24,540 nucleotides of DNA from Treponema sp. UBA1233 (GTDB taxonomy: Bacteria > Spirochaetota > Spirochaetia > Treponematales > Treponemataceae), in NCBI GenBank assembly GCA_002309305.1, contig DBWR01000021.1, forward strand, positions 90,947 to 115,486, in the 5' to 3' direction. The position numbers and the translations under genes are program-made. How positions within the stretch are numbered: position 1 is the first letter of the stretch; every line of letters starts with the position of its first letter. A model generated the notes under the pieces. It was not told the origin of the DNA. It made no database searches and was given only the letters and a program-made list of their open reading frames with translations. Positions 14,287 to 21,167 of this stretch are shown here, one piece after another.

Positions 14287-15354
14287 ATGAAGAGGACTTT
14301 AGTTTTAACTGCCGCTGCATTGCTTCTGGTAGGATCTTTCGGATTTGCAAAGGAATCAGTTCTTATTGACTTCACACAGCTGGAGGCTGACTCTGTACCA
14401 AATGAAGAAGGTGTACCACAGGAAAACAGCAGAACTGTTATGGATTACTCTGTCGCCGCAGGTGCAACATTCACCGGTGATCAGAAGTCACTTATGAAAA
14501 CATCTTTGGCACTGCCAAACTGGGAAGTTGTTCTGAACTCATCTGCAAGGAACGTTCAGTCAGTTGCTTTGTCTCAGGTTGTTGCTGCCCCTGTAAAGGA
14601 TAGTGCAGATGTTCCGTTTGCAGGTTCAAACGTAATGGGTGTACGCATCGTATTCCCAACATGGAACAACAACGCAAATGCTAAGATTGTTCCTCCGTTT
14701 GAGATCCAGGCCTATGAGCCTTTGGCCGATGCAGACGAGAATGGCGAACGCGGTGAACCTTCAGACGAGCAGAAGGGTAAATATCTGTTCGAAGATGGTT
14801 ATGGTCTTATCCGCAATGTTGGAACACTCAAGTCAATTGCTGTTACAACAATGGGTATGAACTTCCCGCACCAGCTTTATGTCATCCTGAAGGACAATGA
14901 CAACATCGAGCGCCGCTATCTGATGGGCAACTTGATGTTCGACGGATGGAAGACACTGCAGTGGAACAACCCGAACTACATCACAGAAGTTCGCACACGC
15001 GAAATCAGGGTTTACCCAATCTATCCACGCGGAATTCCTTATGTTAAGTTTGCTGGTTTCCAGATCACACGCGATGCATCTGACATCGGTGATGACTTCA
15101 TCGGTTACTTCAAGGACGTAAAGGTTATCTATGACCTCGCAGTTCTTACAGCAGACCGCGACATCGATGATGAAGACCTCTGGGGAATCATCACAAAGAA
15201 AGAAACAGCCCGCCAGGCTCACGAAATGTCATTGTTCGGAAGCAAGCAGGTTAACCGCTACATCGAAAAGCAGAAGATGGCTACTGAATCAACATTCACA
15301 CCATCTTTGAATGAAGATTCTGATTCAAATGCAGGATCTGCAAGAAACTACTAA
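14287..15354 (+). CDS. flaA: Flagellar filament outer layer (sheath) protein FlaA
   Basis: FlaA coats the FlaB core of the spirochaete periplasmic flagellum. The 355-residue precursor has a signal peptide cleaved after GFA (residue 21), followed by KESVLIDF, the family's usual mature start. Landmarks familiar from T. pallidum FlaA1 follow in order: WEVVLNSSARN, VRIVFPTWNNNANA, EDGYGLIRNVGTLKSIAV, GMNFPHQLYV, the Trp-rich MFDGWKTLQWNNPNYI, DFIGYFKDVKVIYD and DEDLWGI. The ATG at 14287 is fixed by the signal peptide and by AAAAAGGAG six bases upstream; an open frame reaching back to 14113 crosses the promoter and is not coding. The gene is monocistronic, with its own promoter and a strong terminator. 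Many treponemes have further FlaA paralogues, so the subtype is less certain than the family. Confidence 0.97.
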   Translation: MKRTLVLTAAALLLVGSFGFAKESVLIDFTQLEADSVPNEEGVPQENSRTVMDYSVAAGATFTGDQKSLMKTSLALPNWEVVLNSSARNVQSVALSQVVAAPVKDSADVPFAGSNVMGVRIVFPTWNNNANAKIVPPFEIQAYEPLADADENGERGEPSDEQKGKYLFEDGYGLIRNVGTLKSIAVTTMGMNFPHQLYVILKDNDNIERRYLMGNLMFDGWKTLQWNNPNYITEVRTREIRVYPIYPRGIPYVKFAGFQITRDASDIGDDFIGYFKDVKVIYDLAVLTADRDIDDEDLWGIITKKETARQAHEMSLFGSKQVNRYIEKQKMATESTFTPSLNEDSDSNAGSARNY

Positions 15355-15371
15355 TTAGCGGTCGTTTTGGA

Positions 15372-15405
15372 AAAGCCGTCCTTTGTCTTGGGACGGCTTT
15401 TTTTT
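15372..15405 (+). terminator. Rho-independent terminator after flaA
   Basis: AAAGCCGTCC (15372-15381) pairs perfectly with GGACGGCTTT (15391-15400) around a 9-base loop, and the T-run extends to 15405. The ribosome site of the next gene begins only 12 bases later. Confidence 0.92.
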
Positions 15406-15426
15406 CGCACTTTTCTGGAGTGGAAC

Positions 15427-16671
15427 ATGGAAAGAGATTTGCCAAATAAAATTAATATTCAGCAAACCTATGATGAATACAGACCGGTATTTCAAGAAAT
15501 CCTTTCCAAGATAGAGGCAAGCCTTAAAAAATCAATACACATCAGTTCAACTCCAACATATAAAAACAGAATCAAATCTTTCAGCTCATATTACAAGAAA
15601 ATCCTCAGGCAAAAACCAAAGGAAGCCGCAGAAAGCAAGACCCTTGTCACCCTTACCGACATGATGGGTATACGTGTAATCTGTGCATTTCTTGAAGATT
15701 TGGAAATAGTGGAAAAGCAGCTTGAAGAAGTATATGATGTAAAGGAAATCGAACGAAAAGGCGCTCAGCAGTCGTTCAGGGAATTCGGATATGAGTCAGT
15801 TCATGTCCTAATTGCAATTCCAGAAGACTGTAAGCCTGATGACACTTCTGTATACCTCCCGCCGGATCTTGTATGTGAGATTCAAATACGTACGATTCTG
15901 CAGGACGCATGGGCCGAAGTGGAGCATGAGCTCATATATAAATCTGAATTCAATCCATTTGATAAACCTCTAAGGCGTAAGCTGGCATCAATTAACGCAA
16001 GCCTGACTTTGGCCGATACAATTTTCCAGGAAATACGTGATTATCAGAACAGGCTGGTATCTGAACTTGGATGCAGAAGGAATACATTCTACGACAAGGC
16101 TGATGAGCTTACGGATAAGGAACTGGGAACGACAAGGGAAAATCAAATGGTTACACAGACCTTTGTGCAGCCCAACACCAAATCTGGAAGCATTGATGAC
16201 CTGGTACTTCAAGCTTTGCACGAACACAACCAGGGCAACTTCATGCAGGCGGTTCAAATATATACCCAGATACTTCAGTCAAAACCGGAACCTCCGGATA
16301 TCGTTAAGGCAGTCATCCTAAAGCACAGGGGTATGGCATTTTTTGCACAAAACGTTTATGACGAGGCTCTAAAGGACTTCCAGTCAAGCGAGAAGTTTGA
16401 TCCCAAGGGATTCAGGACAATCTACTATGAGGGCATAGTAAAAAGCGTTCAGGGGCATGACAGCGAGGCAATTGAATGCTATAACCGTTCATTAAGCATA
16501 GATCCATATCAAAGCCACGTTTATTACCGGCGTGCAATTTCTTATTTTGTTCTTGGAGACTATACTACCGCAATGAAGGACATTACTTCCGCAGAACAGC
16601 TTGGCTTGAATGACGACGACCTCAAGGCGCTCAAATCAAAGGTAATAAAAAAGTTCGATATGGGAATGTAA
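15427..16671 (+). CDS. Small alarmone synthetase (RelA/SpoT synthetase domain) fused to TPR repeats
   Basis: The protein has 414 residues, with an ATG six bases after GGAG (15417-15420). Residues about 20-215 are a (p)ppGpp synthetase domain: the basic NRIKSFSSYYKKIL (47-60), LTDMMGIRVICAF (76-88), FGYESVHV (120-127, with the GY-x-S-x-H guanine and ribose contacts) and CEIQIRTILQDAWAEVEHELIYK (150-172). No HD hydrolase domain is present, so it resembles RelP/RelQ-type single-function synthetases. Residues about 255-405 hold three to four tetratricopeptide repeats (LHEHNQGNFMQAVQIYTQIL; GMAFFAQNVYDEALKDFQSS; YYRRAISYFVLGDYTTAMKD), a protein-docking platform. The role is probably alarmone production under a partner's control; the partner is unknown. 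It follows the flaA terminator with no evident promoter between. Confidence 0.92.
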   Translation: MERDLPNKINIQQTYDEYRPVFQEILSKIEASLKKSIHISSTPTYKNRIKSFSSYYKKILRQKPKEAAESKTLVTLTDMMGIRVICAFLEDLEIVEKQLEEVYDVKEIERKGAQQSFREFGYESVHVLIAIPEDCKPDDTSVYLPPDLVCEIQIRTILQDAWAEVEHELIYKSEFNPFDKPLRRKLASINASLTLADTIFQEIRDYQNRLVSELGCRRNTFYDKADELTDKELGTTRENQMVTQTFVQPNTKSGSIDDLVLQALHEHNQGNFMQAVQIYTQILQSKPEPPDIVKAVILKHRGMAFFAQNVYDEALKDFQSSEKFDPKGFRTIYYEGIVKSVQGHDSEAIECYNRSLSIDPYQSHVYYRRAISYFVLGDYTTAMKDITSAEQLGLNDDDLKALKSKVIKKFDMGM

Positions 16672-16722
16672 TCTGGACATCTAAAAAAACGCAGGATTAT
16701 CTGATGATGAAAAAAATTTTTC

Positions 16723-16751
16723 TTGCAAAATCAAATATAGTGCAATATAAT
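16723..16751 (+). promoter_or_regulatory. Promoter for the DUF1508 gene
   Basis: TTGCAA (16723-16728), a 17-bp spacer and a perfect TATAAT (16746-16751) lie 62 bases before the ATG, inside a 142-bp gap. Confidence 0.6.
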
Positions 16752-16813
16752 TGATTTAAATAAAAGCATCTGTAACAGGTGCAAAAATCAAAGAAAAATA
16801 TGCGAGGTGCCCA

Positions 16814-17191
16814 ATGGGAAAGTTCGTCATCAGTGCCGCAAAGACTGGCATTAAGTTCAATTTGGTTGCCAATAACGGAGAAATTATTGCAACATCACAG
16901 GTTTACAAAAGCAAGGCTTCATGCAAACATGGAATTGGCAGCGTAATCAAAAATGCAGCATCACCAATCGAAAACCAGACAGCTGCAAAAGTAGAAAAAC
17001 TTCCGAATCCAAAATTCGAACTTTACAAAGACAAGAAGGGTGAATTCCGCTTTAGGCTAAAGGCTGGAAACGGTCAGATTGTTGCTGTCGGAGAAGGATA
17101 TAAGGATATCGCCGCATGCAAGAACGGCATCAACTCAATCAAGAAGAATGCCACAGAAGCTACAAAGATAGTTGACGAGACAAAAAAATAA
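16814..17191 (+). CDS. Tandem DUF1508 (YegP-like) small protein
   Basis: This 125-residue basic protein is made of two repeats of the DUF1508/UPF0339 fold, at about 2-48 and 66-114. The shared pattern is 'F-lv-NG-iiA-S--Y-skaackngI-Svkkna', seen as LVANNGEIIATSQVYKSKAS and as LKAGNGQIVAVGEGYKDIAA. The fold is a small beta-rich domain found widely in bacteria; no biochemical function is established as far as I know. GAGG (16804-16807) lies six bases before the ATG, and the gene has its own promoter and terminator, so it is a single-gene unit. Confidence 0.9.
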   Translation: MGKFVISAAKTGIKFNLVANNGEIIATSQVYKSKASCKHGIGSVIKNAASPIENQTAAKVEKLPNPKFELYKDKKGEFRFRLKAGNGQIVAVGEGYKDIAACKNGINSIKKNATEATKIVDETKK

Positions 17192-17211
17192 CAGACCAAT
17201 AGAGTACGTGT

Positions 17212-17252
17212 AAAAGGACCTGGATGCCGGTAGTGGTTCCGGGTCTTTTTTA
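17212..17252 (+). terminator. Rho-independent terminator after the DUF1508 gene
   Basis: A 13-bp stem with two G-U pairs is formed by 17212-17224 and 17238-17250 around a 13-base loop. Its 3' arm merges into a T-run that reaches 17251. Confidence 0.75.
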
Positions 17253-17345
17253 TTTGGTGGATTTAATATACTGTCAATCTGGAAGATGGTTTGATGATAA
17301 AAAAAAGTCTTTGCAGGAAAACTACAAAGACTTACCAAACACAAC

Positions 17346-17364
17346 AAAAAAGGAGACATCTCCT
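17346..17364 (-). terminator. Terminator hairpin sharing the 3' acceptor strand of tRNA-Glu
   Basis: On the minus strand the tRNA's final AGGAG is repeated in inverse as CTCCT after four bases (ATGT) and followed by a run of T residues (17351 down to 17346). In RNA this gives AGGAG-AUGU-CUCCU-UUUUU, a short intrinsic terminator whose 5' arm is the mature tRNA end. Confidence 0.55.
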
Positions 17365-17428
17365 ACGGGAATTGAACCCATGTTGTCGGGATGAAAACCC
17401 GATGTCCTAACCACTAGACGAAGGAGAC
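17357..17428 (-). tRNA. tRNA-Glu (anticodon TTC)
   Basis: The minus strand folds into a complete cloverleaf. The acceptor is GTCTCCT with AGGAGAT (first pair G-U), and the D-arm GTCTAGTGGTTAGGAC fits. The anticodon stem TCGGG/CCCGA encloses TTTTCAT with anticodon TTC, the variable loop is CAAC, and the T-arm is ATGGG-TTCAATT-CCCGT. The discriminator is G, as expected for tRNA-Glu. CCA is not encoded. The gene is 72 nt and stands alone with its own promoter upstream at 17471-17499. Confidence 0.95.
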
Positions 17429-17470
17429 GTAACTTCAACCGGAAAACCGATTTACCGTTAGGATGTGAAT

Positions 17471-17499
17471 ACTATATCAAGTTAAGAATAATTTGTCAA
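17471..17499 (-). promoter_or_regulatory. Promoter of tRNA-Glu
   Basis: On the minus strand a perfect TTGACA (17499 to 17494), a 17-bp spacer and TATAGT (17476 to 17471, five of six) point towards the tRNA. Transcription would begin about 35 bases before the mature 5' end. Confidence 0.75.
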
Positions 17500-17609
17500 T
17501 CCCTTTTTAACATTTTTGAAATGCAGTTACCCCTAAAAGTTTAAGTTTTTTGACCTTATGAAAGACCCAGAAAACTTCACTTTTTAATGCTTAGTCTTTA
17601 TTAAAGCAT

Positions 17610-17638
17610 TTGAATTTTTTGCATTTAGCCTGTATAAT
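17610..17638 (+). promoter_or_regulatory. Promoter for the signalling cluster
   Basis: TTGAAT (17610-17615), a 17-bp spacer and a perfect TATAAT (17633-17638) lie about 80 bases before the MCP start. A 7-bp inverted repeat (AATGCTT at 17586-17592, AAGCATT at 17604-17610) touches the -35 box and could be an operator. The rest of the gap between the tRNA promoter and here shows nothing further that I recognise. Confidence 0.5.
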
Positions 17639-17717
17639 TAAATAGCCGGCAAAAATTGTTGGCGCCTGTCTGATTTTTTAGTTTGACTATTCTTTGAAAT
17701 TGTCCGGGAGAAAAAGG

Positions 17718-19364
17718 ATGAAAAAAAAGCAAGATTTTGAAATGATTACCAAATTTACTCTTTTTCTGCCTAAAGACATTTCCATTGAAACAATGTCGCA
17801 GGTTAAAAAGGTCAAGCTGCCCTATGTGATAATCGGCACCATGTTTTGCCTCCTTTCATTTTTCCTCCTTTCACTGGGCCTGGTCTTTCAAAAGATTTAC
17901 CTTCTGGCCCTCCTTCTTTTCCTTACGACCATGGTTTTTGTGGCCTCACTGTTTTTTACTAAAAAGGGAAAGTTTAAAATCGGCTCATATATAAACTCGG
18001 TGGGCCTTTTGATGGGCTGCGCCGCCGTCTTATTTTTCGCACCATTCTATCCCACAACTACAATCCTTTACCGTGACGCCTTCTTTGCCGTAGTCATGGC
18101 TTTATTAAATCAGGCCGTGTCAATTAAAAAGAGGCAGCTCAAGCATTTTTTCCACATTGAGCTATTTATGTGGATTGCTTCGGTTGCATTGGTTTTCAAA
18201 CCCCTAATTGCGGTAAGCAAGGTTGACTTTTTAGTCGCCGTCATCGTTAATACTCTAGCCCTTATATTCTGCAACCTGCTCATAATGCTGAACAACCTGC
18301 TTGACTTTAAGATTACGTCAAAAGTTGAAGAAAACGAAAAGCAGATGAAGGAGCACCTGGATAAAATCCTTACTGTGGTAAAGGAATCCGACGAGGGACT
18401 GAACATTGGCCAGCAGCTGATGGAATATGCCGAAAGCGCCTCCACAAGCCTTTCCAAGGTTGAGGATTTCTCACGCTACATGATAAAGGAATCCAATACC
18501 CTTAGTTCGGAAACATCTTCCGTAAAGAATTCCGGGGAAGAGATTGCCGAGCAGGCCGTTAACATGAGGATGTCCGTGCAGACCCAGGCGGATTCAATAA
18601 CCCGCACTTCAGAAGAAATGAAGCAGATGTCATCAAACATTGACAGCCTCAGCAAAATTGCTTCAACTCAAAAAACAGAAATGGACCGCATCGTTGCATC
18701 TCTTGAAGCACAGAGAAAACTTCTTGGAGAAATAGTGCAGCAGGTCAACAACGTAAAGGAATCTTCTGAGGGAATATCTTCTTTTGTAAATACGATAGAC
18801 GACATTTCAAGCCAGACGGGACTCCTTGCAATGAACGCTTCCATCGAGGCCGCCCACGCAGGAACCTATGGCAAGGGATTCAGTGTAATCGCACAGGAAA
18901 TACGCAAGCTTTCCGAAGAGACAAACAGCAGTGCTTCAAAAATATCAGAAACCCTCAAGGATAATCTTTCGGTTGTAAAAGATGCAACAGATGCAGTTTC
19001 CAGTTTTGCTCATTACATGGAAGAAAGCGCTTCGGACATGAGGACTACGCTTAATTCAATTGAAGAAATGCTTTCTGGAATTTCAGAGATTAACGCAGGC
19101 GTACAGAACATAATGGAATCAATTCAGAGCATAGTATTGGAATCTGAAAATAATTCCGGCATGGTGGATACTGTCGCAGAAAAAATTCAAGTTCAAAAAA
19201 CTTCTTTGGAAAACATTTCCGGATTCACCGGGGCCGTTACCGAAAGGGCAAATGGTCTGGAAGGAATCCTCATGGACATTCAGCTTGCCATTGCAATGAT
19301 TCAGCGTTATGCCACAGAGAACTCAATAGTGGGAGAACGCATTTCCAAAGCTCTGGAAGCATAA
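17718..19364 (+). CDS. Methyl-accepting chemotaxis protein with a polytopic membrane domain
   Basis: The protein has 548 residues, and the ATG lies seven bases after GGGAG (17706-17710). Residues about 33-195 contain six hydrophobic segments (roughly 35-56, 60-80, 90-110, 120-135, 148-165, 170-192) with short loops and no periplasmic sensor domain. The rest is a long cytoplasmic coiled coil with the MCP hairpin tip at about 358-402: IDDISSQTGLLAMNASIEAAHAG then GKGFSVIAQEIRKLSEE. There is no obvious HAMP domain. It probably senses through the membrane domain or an internal cue and signals to CheA/CheW, which are not in this window. No terminator separates it from the phosphatase gene 57 bases on. 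Confidence 0.93.
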   Translation: MKKKQDFEMITKFTLFLPKDISIETMSQVKKVKLPYVIIGTMFCLLSFFLLSLGLVFQKIYLLALLLFLTTMVFVASLFFTKKGKFKIGSYINSVGLLMGCAAVLFFAPFYPTTTILYRDAFFAVVMALLNQAVSIKKRQLKHFFHIELFMWIASVALVFKPLIAVSKVDFLVAVIVNTLALIFCNLLIMLNNLLDFKITSKVEENEKQMKEHLDKILTVVKESDEGLNIGQQLMEYAESASTSLSKVEDFSRYMIKESNTLSSETSSVKNSGEEIAEQAVNMRMSVQTQADSITRTSEEMKQMSSNIDSLSKIASTQKTEMDRIVASLEAQRKLLGEIVQQVNNVKESSEGISSFVNTIDDISSQTGLLAMNASIEAAHAGTYGKGFSVIAQEIRKLSEETNSSASKISETLKDNLSVVKDATDAVSSFAHYMEESASDMRTTLNSIEEMLSGISEINAGVQNIMESIQSIVLESENNSGMVDTVAEKIQVQKTSLENISGFTGAVTERANGLEGILMDIQLAIAMIQRYATENSIVGERISKALEA

Positions 19365-19375
19365 TTGTAATTCTA

Positions 19376-19383
19376 GCCGATAT
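19376..19383 (+). promoter_or_regulatory. Isolated sigma-28-like -10 motif before the phosphatase gene
   Basis: GCCGATAT matches the sigma-28 -10 consensus at seven of eight bases and lies 38 bases before the TTG start. No good TAAA box is found 14-16 bp upstream, so promoter activity is doubtful. Confidence 0.2.
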
Positions 19384-19421
19384 TTTCCCTACGATCATAT
19401 ATTTGCTGTGGAGGTTTTCAA

Positions 19422-21167
19422 TTGGCACGGAACAAAAAAAATATACGGGAAATGAATGAGATGGAAAGGAAACATTCTTCTCTTTCCGCACGTGTTTACC
19501 ATATAACCATAATTGGAACATTTTTGATGGGGGTGCTTACTCTCATCATAGGAATAAGCCTTTACTGTACTTCACTTTCCAAAAAATATATTTCGACTTC
19601 ATTCAATATGTCAAGAAATGTAGGCGTCATTATACAGAGGACCATGGACATCAGCACCTTTGCAAATAAAGTAATGGAAGTCTACAGTTCACAAACAGAA
19701 GCACAAAGACTTCAGAATGGAACGGAACAATACCGCGAACGCTTTAAGGAATTTGAAAGTGATCCCGACTATCAGTCAGTTTTAACAATCCTGCGTGATT
19801 TTGGAACGACGAATACAGGAGTAAAGTCTGATGTTGATGCAATTTACATAGGCATGTACGATGAAAAGAATTCTTCCATGGTATACATTGCGGATCCTGA
19901 TAAAACCGATGGAATACTCTTTCCAGGGCAATGGGACAAAGTCAATTCGGCTGGAATAAAAAAGTTTTTAACATGGAACGGAATGGGAAGCCTTTATGAC
20001 ATTGCAAAAACAGAAAAATACGGCTGGATGTGTACCTCCGCATGGCCAATATACGATCAGAATGGAAAGACTGTTTGCTTCGTTTTGTCTGACGTAATGT
20101 TCAACAATATTTGGAAACCAATCAGGTCATTCATCATACAGTATGCAATAATCCTTTTTATCGTCGTAAATGCACTTGGTGTACTCTATGGACTGAGGAT
20201 GAAAAAATCCATTGTTACCCCAATTAACAAGATTGCAAAAGCGGCTTCTTTGTATGTTAAGGACAGAAAAGCGGGCAACACCAGCACGACTTACTTCAGT
20301 TCGGCTGTAGTCCATACGGGAAATGAAATAGAAAACCTTAGCCTTGTAATGGCCGACATGGAAAAAGATTTGACCGAATATGAAATAAACCTCAAAAGGG
20401 TCACTGCGGAAAAAGAAAGGATCAGTACGGAGCTTTCTCTTGCAACACGCATACAGGCCGACATGCTTCCCAATATTTATCCTCCATTCCCGGACCGCCA
20501 TGAATTTGACCTTTATGCAACCATGAGTCCAGCGCGTGAAGTTGGCGGTGACTTCTACGATTATTTTTTGATTGATGATGATCACCTTTGCATGATAATG
20601 GCAGATGTTTCAGGAAAGGGAATTCCAGCGGCATTGTTCATGATGGCTTCAAAAATCATTCTTGCAAACAACGCGATGATGGAACAAAGCCCGGCAGAAA
20701 TATTGGAAACCACAAATGAACTCATATGTTCAAATAACCGTGAAGAAATGTTTGTGACTGTCTGGCTCGGCATACTGGAGATTTCTACAGGAAAGATTAC
20801 TGCTGCAAATGCGGGACATGAATATCCAGTCATAAAGCATCCTGACGGTCAGTTTGAGGTTATAAAAGACAAGCATGGTCTGGTTATCGGCTGTATGGCA
20901 GGAATGAAGTATCAGAATTATGAGCTCCAGTTTGAAAAAGGTTCAAAGCTGTTTTTGTATACCGACGGAGTGCCTGAAGCAACTGATCCAGATGGAAAGA
21001 TGTTCGGGATGGAACGCATGGTTGAAGCACTGAATAAAAATCCGCAGGATCCGCCAAAGTTGCTTTTGGAACATTTTAGGGATCACGTAAATGAATTTGT
21101 AAACGGAGCCGAACAGTTTGATGACATGACCATGCTTTGCTTTGAGTATAAAGGGGTAAAGGAATGA
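19422..21167 (+). CDS. Membrane-bound PP2C/SpoIIE (RsbU-like) serine phosphatase with an extracytoplasmic sensor
   Basis: The protein has 581 residues and starts at TTG, seven bases after GGAGG (19410-19414); the next ATG (19452) lacks a ribosome site. Membrane segments lie at about 28-49 and 237-258 and flank a roughly 185-residue periplasmic sensor. A HAMP-like linker (TPINKIAKAASLYVKD, 266-281) and a coiled coil (about 300-340) follow, then the SpoIIE phosphatase domain at about 340-577. Metal-binding acidic residues are visible: Asp377 in EVGGDFYDYF, Asp395 in MADVSGKGIPAALFM, Asp515 in LYTDGVPEATD and Asp567/568 in QFDDMTML. Such enzymes dephosphorylate a STAS-domain antagonist, and the next gene, overlapping by 4 bp, encodes one, so it is the obvious substrate. 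Confidence 0.94.
   Translation: MARNKKNIREMNEMERKHSSLSARVYHITIIGTFLMGVLTLIIGISLYCTSLSKKYISTSFNMSRNVGVIIQRTMDISTFANKVMEVYSSQTEAQRLQNGTEQYRERFKEFESDPDYQSVLTILRDFGTTNTGVKSDVDAIYIGMYDEKNSSMVYIADPDKTDGILFPGQWDKVNSAGIKKFLTWNGMGSLYDIAKTEKYGWMCTSAWPIYDQNGKTVCFVLSDVMFNNIWKPIRSFIIQYAIILFIVVNALGVLYGLRMKKSIVTPINKIAKAASLYVKDRKAGNTSTTYFSSAVVHTGNEIENLSLVMADMEKDLTEYEINLKRVTAEKERISTELSLATRIQADMLPNIYPPFPDRHEFDLYATMSPAREVGGDFYDYFLIDDDHLCMIMADVSGKGIPAALFMMASKIILANNAMMEQSPAEILETTNELICSNNREEMFVTVWLGILEISTGKITAANAGHEYPVIKHPDGQFEVIKDKHGLVIGCMAGMKYQNYELQFEKGSKLFLYTDGVPEATDPDGKMFGMERMVEALNKNPQDPPKLLLEHFRDHVNEFVNGAEQFDDMTMLCFEYKGVKE

Noticed and set aside
15367..15426. Longer in-frame start for the alarmone synthetase
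   Set aside because: The extra codons translate the flaA terminator hairpin; the ATG at 15427 has GGAG at good spacing.
17694..17717. TTG start eight codons upstream for the MCP
   Set aside because: The ATG at 17718 has GGGAG at seven bases; the TTG lacks a site.
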